A DNA stretch of 64,000 bases from Symbiodinium natans (Eukaryota > Sar > Dinophyceae > Suessiales > Symbiodiniaceae): contig CAJNDS010002074.1 in assembly GCA_905221605.1 (NCBI GenBank), positions 254,001-318,000 of the forward strand. Reading direction: 5' to 3'. The number at the start of each line of letters is the position of its first letter. Within the stretch, counting starts at the first letter, position 1. A program made the translations under genes and the position numbers. Under the pieces are notes generated by a model. It made no database searches. It saw only the letters and a list, made by a program, of their open reading frames with translations, and had not been told where the DNA came from. Of the stretch, positions 41,811-53,400 are shown piece after piece.

Positions 41811-42840
41811 TCAAGGCTCTCGTCGCTGACTTTCGCTGAAGGGCTTTCCCTCACCAGCCATCATCTCAGCATACTTCCGATAAGAGTACCAGGACATCAG
41901 CAACGACATCACGCAGGAGACCAGGAACATAGCCAGGTGCTGCCACTTTGCATCCCAGATCCTTATCTCCTCACCCTGGTTCACGAGGTCGTTCGCATCT
42001 TGCAAGGACAACCCCAGCGAGGCCATGATGAAGGAGACCCAGAGTGTGTGAGGGACGGCAGCCAGCAGCAGTTTCCAGACAGGTATGTGGAGGGTTGCGG
42101 GCCCATAGTTTCGAAGCCATATAGGGATGAACAGAAAGCGAAAAAGTACTTGGAATTCCAAAGAGTCATCATCATCTTCCAGCACTTGCAGAGCCCTTTT
42201 TGCAGTCGGAAAGTTCCCTTCATCAAGCCAGCCTCGAATTGGCTCCTGCAGCCTTGGCCAGGCCATGTGCCGAGCGTGCCCTCTTATGGCTCACATGGTC
42301 ACTTCTCTACAAGATGGTCCCCTTTCGGGGTCCTTATTCTGAGGCGGCCCCTCTTATTTAGGGTGCCCACAAAGGGACCATCCTTTTGAGAAAGGACCAT
42401 ATGGACTGCTTCCATGCTTCGAAACGCGACAGAGACGAGGTGCAAGAAGCGGCCCAGCACCGTGCTCACCGCCGCTGCTGCATAAAGTCCCAAGAAGTTC
42501 AGGGCCGTTCCACCCCAAAGGCCTGAGAGCACAAATTTGGGGGCCGACACCTTTGCACAAATTGAGGAAAAGCAGGGGGTTAACTCAGGCCATGACCGAA
42601 CATGAGGCCGGAGGCTGCGCAAATGGCCTCCAACACATCTGGAGAGTGCAATCAAGCTCTGCAGGATCCATGCAGACTTTCTCAAAGAAAAGGGAAAGGC
42701 TCGAAAGGCGGGGGCCTGCCACAGAGGCACCATACACACCACATTCACAAAGAGTAGAAGAGCCCATGCTGCAAACCAGGCCCAGCCAGGGCTGTCTGGC
42801 AAGAGGCGCAGAGCTTGTCCAATCAAGTACGTGGGTCCAA
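41811..42840 (-). CDS. VTT-domain (SNARE-associated/TMEM41-TMEM64-like) membrane protein
   Basis: Polytopic membrane protein of the VTT/DedA superfamily; eukaryotic members act in ER lipid scrambling and vesicle traffic. Two exon-sized frames are seen. The first (about 42840-42400) has a membrane segment WAWFAAWALLLFVNVVCMVP. It also has GLWGGTALNFLGLYAAAAVS followed by TVLGRF, equivalent to the G...N..G...G..ISF.LGR core of the VTT domain. The second (about 42266-41811) has FRFLFIPIWLRNYGPATLHI, PVWKLLLAAVPHTLWVSFIM and ASLG, the second half of the domain (R..P..P....NY......F......G). It then has a further membrane segment, WQHLAMFLVSCVMSLLMSWY, and a hydrophilic tail. The frame upstream of 42826 is open, but no ATG was chosen and a 5' exon may exist. 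The join lies between about 42270 and 42400. Confidence 0.75.
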
Positions 42841-43077
42841 TAGCATACCTCGGACACTTACATTTTTAGCTGCAAGTGCCATTTTCAGCCGGAAAAAACA
42901 TGCCGCTAACATGCTCCCTGCCCCTCGGCGACTTCGTTTGGGATATTGGATGCTGGCCACATTGTCATGCCAAAGACTGCTGCCTCTGTGCCACGTGTCA
43001 ACAACTTTCGAGGAGTCGAAACTGTTGTAGTCTAATCAATACTGACAGCTAGTCGCATCTGTAAAATCTGCCCGGCC

Positions 43078-44180
43078 TTATGGGTGGAGACTAGTTGTAA
43101 ACGCTTGCGCACGCCGCCTCGGCAGCCGGGCTGGCCCAACACGGTTGTAGCGTGCGCATCGCAGACGAAGGCACAACACTAGAACAACTGAATTTGTTTT
43201 TTTAACAAGCCTTTTGAAGTAGTCACAGTGGGAGGGGCCCAAGCGGTCCGGGCACGGGGTGTGCACAGCGAATTTCAGGTTGGGAGGGCTGAGGCGAAAT
43301 AAAAAAGCACTCCAAAAGCAGCCTCGGCTTCTCTTCGCACGCAACCGAGTACCCAAGCCGGCATTCTGCACTTCCCAGGCGGAGATGCAACCTACACTTT
43401 TGAGGTCGTCTCGCCTCGTCCCGCTTCCCAAATCATCAGACTTTCCCTACTTCACACGTGCACGGGCGAAGGTTCCGCAATAAAAAGTAGCATGAAACCA
43501 AGAGCTGGCTTCAGAAGTTGTCTATTCCCAGCTCCCAAGCCAGAACGCTGAAGCTGGACATGTCCAACGACACTTCTCCAAAAAGCATCGTAAAGTTCAC
43601 TGGCCGAGTGGCACTGCAACGGCTGCCAGGACTGCAGTGGCCAGGCAAACCAGCAATGAAACGCATTGGAAGGTGCGCTCCCTTGTCTCATGGCTCCAGG
43701 CAGTCATCGCGAGGGGGGCTACATTGTCGGTTGGGGGGGCGGGGGCCTGGAGCAGCATAAGGCCGCGCGGCTCAAACTGTCCAAGCTGCTTACCTTCCAG
43801 ACACGCAGGCGACTTAAGCGCTTCTGGCGTCTCCCCCCCCCCGGCCCTTTTTGCAGCCACATGTCTCTTCTGGACACAAGACCAAAATCAGTACACCAAG
43901 CCACCGCACGGCCGTTGCTTGGCAGTTGCCACCGCCGCTGAGCTCGTGGCTCCAGCAATGGTAATGATATTTTGTGCTATGAAGTCCTGTTCCTGTGCCA
44001 CTTCGGGCAGGTAGGTCAGGAATCTAGAAGGGTTAGCAGCGCAAGTTCGCGGCTCTGCAGGCGATGCCGTACCTGGGCAGAGGAGGGCGCGTGACGTCTC
44101 TACGCTCTGGGCCTAGAGGTCGCCCTGAGCCCTCCGCAACTTTTCAGCCTCCGATTCGGGCTCCTTGTACCTTCCAGCAA
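43078..44180. other. No firmly supported gene
   Basis: A minus frame near 43597-43755 has one hydrophobic segment (CVSLLVCLATAVLAAVAV), and a neighbouring frame reads FGEVSLDMSSFSVLAWELGI before a stop near 43520. They may be exons of a small membrane protein, but the link was not established. Confidence 0.3.
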
Positions 44181-44189
44181 AGCGCTAGA

Positions 44190-45640
44190 AAAGCACCAAG
44201 CTTACACACTTCTGCTTGTGTTCACCTGCCTGAACATGTTCTGGACCTTCTCGATGACTTCCGCGGCTTTCCAGCACTCTGAGATCCTGACATCTAGGGA
44301 ATATAAGAACAAAAAGGGGGCAACTGCCAACGGGTAGGGGCTGCAAAGGAAGGATCATGCACTGCAAGGAGCTGCAGTCCTCCTCTCCACAGTGCTTTCG
44401 GGCACCATCCCCCTGACAAAAACCCAGAACAACGCAATCTTCGCAGACAGCTAAAAGTGCCCTTGCGTAAAAGTAAGCCGCGGTGCCGAAGTGTTCCGAA
44501 GAAGTCTGCACACTGCGTGCGTGCCAGCTGCCTAATTGCAAGCATCCCCACCGGCTACACAGCACAAGAGATGAAGAGAGACAAAGCCCTTTCCTGCCCA
44601 GGGACATGTCCTGTTTCGCCGTGAGCACCACATGTTTAGAGATCTCGCCCAAACTACAGGTGCCCTTCTGAATCTTGTTGAAGGTCTCCTCGCCTGGCAT
44701 AGCACATTACAGCTTTACGTCCGGTAGATCTGAAGTCAAAGAACACCAGAAACATTCTGGAACATCACGTCAAGTCGCACTCCATCTGCTCCAAACGCTC
44801 CGTTGACCCGAATGTTGCACGGCCTAATGTCCCGAGTGTGCTGGAGACATCGTGTACCGTGTAACATGATGTGTGGTGACAGCGGCACAGAACCTTCACA
44901 ACACGATGCTGCTGGCTGGCAAATAAGCCCGTAAGGCAAGCGCTCGCAGACTCCACGATTCTGTGCCCATTGGGAGCTTCAATGATAACGGGCCGCACCT
45001 GCATGTTTGGCTGGAACGCGGCGACGTTGCCTTCAACCAGAGACTCCGCACCTGCAATCGGGAACAGACATTCCTAGACTGGGAATGTTCAGCACCGTCT
45101 GCGTGTGCTACTGTGCTACTGTGCTACTACGGTTCCCACAGGCAGGTGACCTGGCTCTTGCTTGGTCTCGTTCTGGAGCCATGAGTGCCATCGCCGCTGC
45201 CAGCGGTGAGGCCTTGGTGGCGGTGGAGGCGGCGCCGGTGGGTTCCAGACTCCTGCCATCAAGCCGAGGACACGAGAAGCTGTCACAAATCCACGGCGTC
45301 TGTATGAAGAAGAAGTGTAGCCTACTGTATCCTACTGTGCTGGAACCGAGAGTTTTCATTCGACGAGGCTTCCGCTCTCCATGGCCTGGCTCAATGTAGC
45401 CATCGTAGCCGATGCAGGCAACTGGGTTCGAGCATGGTACCTGACGAGACGAGACATGTGGGAACTGCACGCAGTGGCACCACCTATAATAATGTTTGCT
45501 GAACACGTGAACAGTACTGCAAGAGCTTGCAAGCAGATGCAGAACCCTGCCTCCACGCAGTTGAGTTCAGAGTTCCAGCGGCCCATCCACTCAGTTCTCG
45601 GAACGCCGTAGTAAGTCATGGGTTGGTTGCCTTGCATGCA
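44190..45640 (-). CDS. Coding exons of unidentified protein, possibly the 3' part of the tyrosinase gene
   Basis: Several minus-strand segments have strong coding character but no family match. About 45390-45640: MTYYGVPRTEWMGRWNSELN, then CVEAGFCICLQAL. About 44930-45065: AIAGAESLVEGNVAAFQPNM, then QVRPVIIEAPNGHRIVESAS. About 44580-44700: EETFNKIQKGTCSLGEISKH. About 44220-44290: ISECWKAAEVIEKVQNMFRQ, an amphipathic helix. All are collinear and downstream of the tyrosinase exons, so they could be its C-terminal extension or a separate gene. Exon limits and frame continuity were not resolved. Confidence 0.4.
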
Positions 45641-46198
45641 GGAACATTGGAAGAACGCAAACGCCCTCTAGACACCCAAAAGGTGGTCTTGAGAACTTCT
45701 CAGACTTGGTGCCCACTGCCTCCGAATGGAAGCGTGTTAGTCTCGTGTTGGATGGAGAGAACATCTGAGAAAGGCTCCGTGGTTGCTGCACTCCTCTGAA
45801 AGCCCTCCCAACATCTCTTTCAAGGCAGCTCCGCGTGGAACTTTTCTGGCGTTTCTTCGCTTTCTGGAGCTACTGCCTCGCAAAACCTCCTTTCAGCTGC
45901 GGCTTCATGTATACAGCTTCACTTTGCTGCTCAAACTACGCTGAAGCTGGTAGTCTGAAATCTTCCGCCGGAGGTCTTGCTTGCTTGTTGCGGCCCATCC
46001 GAAACCCCCAAAAAAGCCGTCTTGAAACCAAAACTCTGAGCAAAGGCCCAAGAACCAGCAGGGCCTCTAGGCGGGTTCCGAGCTGTGTGATGTGCAGAAA
46101 ACTCGCGACAGCTTGCAGCATGCACAGCAGCCGTATTCTGCAGGCGCTGCGGGGACACTTGAGATTAAACTATCTTGTAGGTGCTTGGTGGCTTCCCC

Positions 46199-48430
46199 TC
46201 AGCAAGGGAGGCGATCAGTCCCAGCTCTGGTACTCTTTTGCAACTCACAAGAGCCATCGCATGCAGCATCAGTGCAAGCAAGAAGGGCTGCGCAAAGCTC
46301 TTGCCGGCTCCCTGTGACGATGCGCCCAAACACTTTGCAAAGTTCAGCTGCGGCGCATGTGCTGCAACTTCGACACGTTGGATGAGTCTGCTCGTTGTTG
46401 TGCTGCCAGGCCTGCGGAGTCGCTTCTGTTGAGCGTACTATGGCTATGGTAGTTTCTGACCGGGCCTGCCAAAAGGTGAACATAAAATCCACCACGCCGT
46501 GGTGTAACCAGAAGACTGGGTCAAGGGTTGAATCTGGAAGATTCGCCATGTTGCCACCTCGTCCCAGGGCACGGCGCTTCCGCTCCCTTGCTCCCCTTTA
46601 CCGCTTGCTGTTAACATCCCGAAGTCGAGGTTGACGCGATCAGGGATATCAGAGGCTAGAATATGCTCCCCAAGGAAATCCGCAGCTATTGAAAATGCAC
46701 CTAAGAAAATGGAGAGCCTACGTTGGTGTGGATGCCGACGTGGAAGGTGTCAAACTTGGACTGGATGGTCTCGAAGCTCTCTTGGGCGGTCATCGTTGCC
46801 TCAGGACCCAGGTGCCCCAGGGTGGCAAGACAAAGGGAGCTAAAGAGTGATCCCCACCAACAACAAAGCACCAAATCTTCAACCGGAGAAAAAACCCATA
46901 ACTTCCCTGAACAAGGGGCCATGACAACCGGAAGAGACGACACCTTGGCCCAGCGATAAGGCTGCCGACTGAGGCAAGCTGCACCTTGGACTCTTGACAA
47001 AACCAGAGGGCCATGCTCCGGTTCGAGTGCCTCTGGTCTCATGTGTTCTCGGGACTGCAGCGCATGGTGAACGACAACTGTCACAGAGTTCCCCTTCGTC
47101 AGGTACTGAGCAGGGGCCGGGAGCAATCACGACGTTCTGTGATCATTCATGGGGGCCGCGCGTGGCTCATGTTCTGGCTGCAGCCCAGCAACAGGTTGAC
47201 TGGTCAGCGTCCGGATTCATCACGAATCCCTTGCCGATACCCTCCATGACCTTGCTTGTGAATTTGGCTCTGGAAGCTAGGTTGAGCAAACACATGTTGC
47301 ACAATGGAGTTCTGCTCGATGGAACCAGCAAGAGATGTGGAGATACGGAGCACAGCAACTAGAGAAACCGAAGGTCTGACTCGAAGCCCTCTAAGCCATA
47401 AGTTGTGGAGATATTCTGCAAGTCGATATACAGAACACAGCCAGGAACCAAACAGACCTGGCCAAGCAAGCATCGAGTCGAGGAGCACACTGGCTCCAGC
47501 CATGATCGTAGCACCACCACGCTGCGTCCGATTGAAGACCAAATGGATTGCCATAGCGGTTGGGCGCCCAAGTAGTAGAGCCTCAGCTCTTTGCAAGCAT
47601 CCGCTTTTCGGGAGCTTCGTCCCCAAGTCCGTTTGCTCATGAATATATGTGGAGACACGCGACCCCAAAGGTTGCCAGCCTCTCTGAAAGAGTTCCAGTA
47701 TGGCAAGGTGATGCTACAGTCGTTGCAAAGCCTCGCAGAAGTTTTGGCAGCCCCCGACGGAGGTAGGAACAAGGCCAGCAGCAGGTCCTCTCTAAAGGCT
47801 ACCAAGCATCTTTTGAAGACTTGTCTCCAGATCATACATCATATGTCGGTGACATACCCAAAACTCCGATTCTTGTTGATGGCAATTCCTTGTCAGCCAA
47901 ATGCAGTTTCAACTCCAGTGCAAACTGGGACATGGAATTCCAGTACCCATGGCTGTGTAATCCAAGCCTTGTCCAAGCCCACGCCTCAACAAGCCGGCTT
48001 GCAACATGTGCAGGCAAAGCGCATATGAAATGCCAGGAAGGAATCCCAAGTGTTCGGGTAGTCTTGAATGCCTGAGCTGCATCCAAAAGGGCTACAGCCG
48101 ACACCAACGCCCAGAACTTGACACCACATCCAAGGTGGGATGCAGAAAGTAAGATAGAGAACACAGAGAGCAACTTGCAGTAAGGCTCACACACCTGTAG
48201 CCGCTGGTACAGGTCGGCTTCAAATCTTTCATCTTGCGAACACACTGTGAGAACTTGTCAAACTCCGCATCTGTCCTTAGCTCAAACACGCAGAAATGCT
48301 GCCAGGCAGTGGCAGCAGTGGCCTTGCACAACATGCACATGGCGCAAAATGTTTGCTGAAAGCTTCATCTTGTGGATCTCCTTTCGGATCCGCACCTGCA
48401 GGCCCGTGACCTCTCCATCTGCATTAATTG
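46199..48430 (-). CDS. Tyrosinase-family (type 3 copper) oxidase, multi-exon
   Basis: Tyrosinases oxidise phenols to quinones with a binuclear copper site held by six His. The CuB half is clear. About 46715-46795 reads FETIQSKFDTFHVGIHTNVG, supplying the H-x3-H pair. About 46630-46700 reads FLGEHILASDIPDRVNLDF. The exon at about 46430-46580 reads NMANLPDSTLDPVFWLHHGV followed by VDFMFTFWQ, the DPxFWLHH motif with the third CuB His. Upstream, about 47665-47725 has CSITLPYWNSFREAGN, the PYW segment that follows CuA. About 48260-48330 has FELRTDAEFDKFSQCVRKMK and about 48380-48430 VTGLQVRIRKEIHKM, like the N-terminal R-x-E-I start of the domain. The CuA histidines themselves were not located with confidence; they should lie in small exons at about 47.8-48.1 kb. 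Start and stop were not determined. The unidentified exons at 44.2-45.6 kb may belong to the same gene. Confidence 0.75.
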
Positions 48431-48619
48431 GACGGCAGTGCTTATCAGTTCCATCTGCCGCGTGGAATCCTGACCAATGGTCACGAACATGTTGCCTGAC
48501 AGCACTTTAACACACCCCATCATGTAACTCAACCCGTGGCAGCAGTCCTTGATCATCAGCATAGATGCTGCTCCCGTGGTGCATCCAACCTGATGCATTG
48601 CCAGAAATGCCGAAATGCC

Positions 48620-50405
48620 TTTGTTTTAAAGGTCTAAACTCCATTGTCCTGTCTCGTTGACGCTGAGGACTGACGAAGCCTCAATGGCCATGTGGCTGCT
48701 TGAAACAAGCTATGCTTCCATCAACAACAATGATCTCGCTGCAATTTGTGTGAGCGACCCGTTCAGAAACCTGCACTTGAAGCACGGAAGCATCTTCTAC
48801 CTGCAATGCACACCATGGAAAACTTACCAACTTACATTGGCTGGCCTCATACAGTAAAGAGTTCTGAACCATGGCAGGACGCGGACTGTTTCAGCAATGC
48901 AACACGTGACTAAGCTGCTTGAGAGTCATCAACTGACCCGTCTCGACATTCGGGTGCGCGTGATCGCACAAGTACCTGACGTGGCCACGAAGTTGTTGCC
49001 TTATAGCAATCTCATGAATCCAAGGGCACCCAAAGCAGCGTCGTAATGGCAGCACGGCTCCCCATCAGGGAAAATGCTGGCATCTTAAAAATTATTTGTG
49101 CCGAACCAGATTACTAAAACTAAAATTGCTTCCATGCGGTGACTGTGTCCATGCTCTGAAAGGGCACGCAAACTTCGCGCAAACGGCCACGCAGGAAGGC
49201 AACTATCACCAACCATGAGACGCACGATTTGCTTCCGATTGGTGGCCACTCATTGGCACGTTGGTGTGCAGGTTAACAAAGCTGCTCATGACTTACTTGA
49301 TGTGATGTCACATGAAGCTGTCATCCTCCATGATGTGCGCACCACGAGCAAAAGATAGCAAAAAAATAGTCTCGTCAACCGTTTCACCCTTGACCTTTGA
49401 AACAAAGTCCGACAAGAAACTCTTAACGTCGGCCATCAGCGCGACACCAGGCATTGACATTCAATGATGTCCTACCAAATGGAGGCAGGGCCGACGCACA
49501 AGTTGAACGCTCCTGCAAAATATAGTGAGGTTGAAAATTCCCGATGGCCCCTCTTCGGCCCTGCGTGAAGTTTCAGTCTTATCCACTTGTGAGGTCTATG
49601 ACATAGCAGCCAGGCTGACCTGCAAGTAACCTGTGAATATTCAAGAAATGAATTGTAGGCCATTGTAGAACGGGCCCCTGTGAAGCAAGCCAAAGCTGAA
49701 TCACAACGTGGGCACCAGTGAAAAGTTGAGGGCTTTTCGGCTTGGTGCCTGCGAAGCGCGATGCCCAAAAAACGGCAGGAAAATCAGCTGGGTTCTTCAG
49801 GCTAGTCTAGTTCCTGCGACGTGTGAAACAAAGGCCTGTGAAGCTTGACGCCGAACTGGGCTTGTGTGTAATTTTGGAGCCTGGGCTGTACGGTGAAGTG
49901 CGTGACCTCAAGAGCAGCATGAATCACCTACTAGGCGCCCGTACCAGGGACGTGCTGAGGCACACGCGCGCAACTCAAGCATCGCCCGCTGGTGGCAGCG
50001 TGAACCCATAGCAATCTGCCCTGCAAGCGGGGCGGCGGCAAAACCCCTAAGCTGAAAAGTCATCGAAACCAAGCGCTTGGCTTAGATTTGCCGCGATCTA
50101 GTTCTGCTTCTTCGTCTTCCTTCACCCAGGCCTTGTCCTGCAAAGTCAAGCTGAGACGCGGCACAGGGAGGGCTACGGAGGAGAGTGAGATTGACATGAA
50201 AAGCTCTCCTTCAGGCTGTATACACTAATCTTGGATGCTGCGATGGACAGTTCCTCTTCCGCTTTGATTGCCTGACTTCATGAGCAAACAAGGACACTCT
50301 AAACTTCAATCTTTTTCATCGCCCATCTGCAAACAACTCCAAAGACAGGACGAGCTAAATCCACGCGCAAGATCCAAGCGCAGGGCCTTCTTCAAGTCAT
50401 CCACC
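48620..50405. other. No supported gene
   Basis: No frame with domain support. Upstream exons of the tyrosinase gene could lie here. A minus frame at 49472-49768 is open for 98 residues but shows nothing recognisable. Confidence 0.4.
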
Positions 50406-50418
50406 TTTTTTTTTTATT
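50406..50418 (-). other. LINE 3' poly(A) tail
   Basis: Minus strand reads AAT then a run of A about 70 bases after the ORF2 stop codon. This marks the 3' end of the element and a target-primed reverse-transcription product. Confidence 0.8.
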
Positions 50419-50485
50419 CCGAGTTGCAAACGTCCGCGGGCCTTAGAAAAGAACCCGCGCCGGGCTTCACGCGTGGGCCGAAAGA

Positions 50486-53400
50486 CTATACATCCTCAAC
50501 ATCAAAGATGGAAGGAGGAACGGGGACACGGTCCCGGTCTGTACCTAGGTGCGCCTCAAGACGCAAGGAAGATTTCACAGCAATCCGAATCATAGCCTGC
50601 TCATTTTGAGTAGCATGTTCAAAAGCTCGGTGCCAGGAGGCACGGGCCGACCCATGATGCCGCCTTTGGCACAGCGACTTAGCAGCATCGTCAGCCTGTT
50701 GGTTGAGTTGTCGACACATCGCCGAAGACACAGGGCAGCATGACGGAGGAGACCAGGAGGCCTGCTTCCCATGGCTGGGGACCCAGATGAGGGACCACTC
50801 AGTCCCCCGAAGTCTTGCAAGCTTGCCATTGGCCTGGAGGCGTTCTGCCAAAAGGCGCAGTCCACACGAATGAGGGCGACACATCGCCTTGATTGCAGCT
50901 TGACAATCAACGAGCACCCAAAGTTTACGAGGAGGCGAATGAACTTCAACCAGGGCTGCGAAGAGTTCATCCAGTGCTCGGAGTTCCATTCTGAAAGGAG
51001 ACTGATCTTCAGACGAGTCAGCTCCTGCAAATTGTCCCGGGGGTGAGTTGCAGGCAATCGCATAGCTGCCGACGCCGTCCTGGCTGGAGCCGTCGGTGGC
51101 GAAAAGCAGCTCGTGATGTCCAAGAGTAACAGCCTTCACGAAAAACTGGACCAGCTGATCGCGGCATTGTTGATCGTTGGCCGTAGGGGCCGCCGGGTAT
51201 TCCAGGATGGGGTGGCCCATAAGGCGCTCCTCCACTCGGTTCTCAGGCAGCGTGAGGGCTGAACGTTCATTTGCCAGCGCAGGGCAGGTCCAAAGGAGGT
51301 GACTGCGAGACGGCCACTCACGCCCACACATACAAGTTGCCATCGTACCATTTCTGCGCGCATTAAAGTGCCACGCAGTGCCACCGGTCGCTAAGCAAGC
51401 CCGCTTCTCAGTGAGGGTGGTGGCTTGTTTGTAAAGCTGTGCATGGCCGGCAAAGGCAAACCTAACCCTAGGGTTCGGGCGGGGAAGGTCTAAACCAACC
51501 GCAAGGGATGGGTCACCGCGGTCACCACGGTGTTGGCGACGCTGAATACGGCCACAACTTGCAGTGGTGGTGCGTTTGTACTCCTCAATGAGCCAGTGGC
51601 GGAGGGTCAGCAATGAGTCCTCGCCCAAGTGGCACACCCGGGTGAGGCCTTGGTCGTCGATGCGAGAAACACTCCGGTTTGCCACATCAAGTTTCCAGCC
51701 CAGCCGGTCCAAAGTCTGTTGGGCCACAGGGTAACCGGCTGAGCGGTAGGCGGTTAGGGCATCGAGTGTGAGTTCGTCCGACCAGTCAGGCGGGCGCAGC
51801 AAGGTCCGAGACAATGCCATGAGAGATGACCAGTCAGCCATCCAGTGGGGGTCCATGTGCCAGCCCAGGACCTGCCCGACCAAAACACGTGGGGCTTCAA
51901 AGGTCAGGGTACCACGAAGCGACTGCGCTATGCTGTGGCGGACGCTAGTGAGCTCACTCTGGGACGGGATGGCCACCCCAGCAGCCCAGAACAGAGCCGG
52001 GAAAACCAAGCTACTGATGACTCCACGCCGCACAGCAAGGCTGAAGGCTGGGTTGGTGGCGTGGCGCAGTCGAGCATGAAGTTTGGCAAGGCATAATTTC
52101 AGCAGGCTTGCACCTCCATGATCGAGATATAACTCGATGCCCAGGAACTGCAGAGTCGGTTGGATGGTGTATCCGCGGTGCTGAGCCTCCATGCGCCACG
52201 GGCACGCAGGGTCACATGTGACGAGGTGGCACTTACGCTGACAACAAGTAAGGCCGGCAGCCTGGTCAAACTGATCACTTCTGCAAAGGGCCTGGTGAGC
52301 CGCTTGCGCAGTCTGCGCCGCAGAGTGAGCATGTGCACGCAACCATAGCACACGATCGTCAACAAATATGCCTGACTCGACTTGCGTCGAGGACACAAAC
52401 TCGGTCCACAGATGTCCCACGCAGAGGCTAATCACGGGGCTGAGTGGGCAGCCTTGTAGGAGGCCAACGTGGGCAGATCGCCAGTGAGGTGAGGTGTGGG
52501 AGTCCACTACAAACAGCCGCATTTGCCTCTCGTAGAAGCCAGAGATCAGACGAGTGAGGGCATCAGGAGCCCCCAGGTGCCGCAAAGTCGCAGAAACAAC
52601 CGGGCCACTCAAGGAGTCGAAAAAGGCACTAAGATCTTGTTGGACAAAGGACCGAGTGCCTTGCTGCCAAGCCTGCAAGATGCGTCGATGAACATCCGCA
52701 ACACTTTTGCCCGGGGCAGAGCCGCAAGCACGTGGGCTACACCAAGACAGGACCCAAGCCTTGAGGCGCCAAGCAATAGCACGGGCCCCAGCACGCCACG
52801 CCATAGGGAGTAAGGCAATGGGCCTGGAAGACTGATTGCTCTTCTCTAGCAAAACCACAAGCGATCTACGCCAGATGTTGGGAACCTGGCCCAGGCGAAG
52901 AACCGCCGTCCAGAGAAGGCAGAAACCATCCCACCACGACGCTGGGAGCGCTAAGAACATTTTGGCCGACCAGGCATCGGAGCCTGGAGCTTTCGATTTC
53001 ATCTTTTTCATGGCCCGACGAAGCTCATCGGATGTCGGGGTCAGGTCCAAATCAGAGGAAGGATGAGAAGACAAGGAGGCCAAAATGCGTTGATACGCAG
53101 GCAAATCAGCCGTAGTGGCAGGGGTTTGCCACTTGCGCGACCATAGCTCACCGTGGTGTTTAACACGGTCGGCAGGGTGAACCTGGCCAGCCGCCACAGT
53201 TTCCAAGGGAAGCGGCGACTGTAACATCACTTCACGCTCCGCCCTTTTCTTGACCCAGTTGACAGCTCCAGTAACTGTCTCAGTGGTCTTGAGCCGCCAC
53301 TTCGCCAAGCAGGCCGCACGGTGTGCTTTTTGATGGAGCTTCAGCATTTCCACAACCTGATCAAGAGCAGAGGCCGGGAAATCCAAATCTAAATGGGGAA

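Noticed and set aside
43597-43860. Minus frame with one membrane-like segment
   Set aside because: The frame begins with GTG and stops soon after the segment, and the join to the neighbouring coding-like text was not supported.
46940-47040. tRNA-like sequence with GGTTCGAGTGCC and a CCAGAGG/CCTCTGG hairpin
   Set aside because: The T-loop is not set in a pairing T-stem, no anticodon arm can be built, and the length is wrong. It is probably a chance hairpin.
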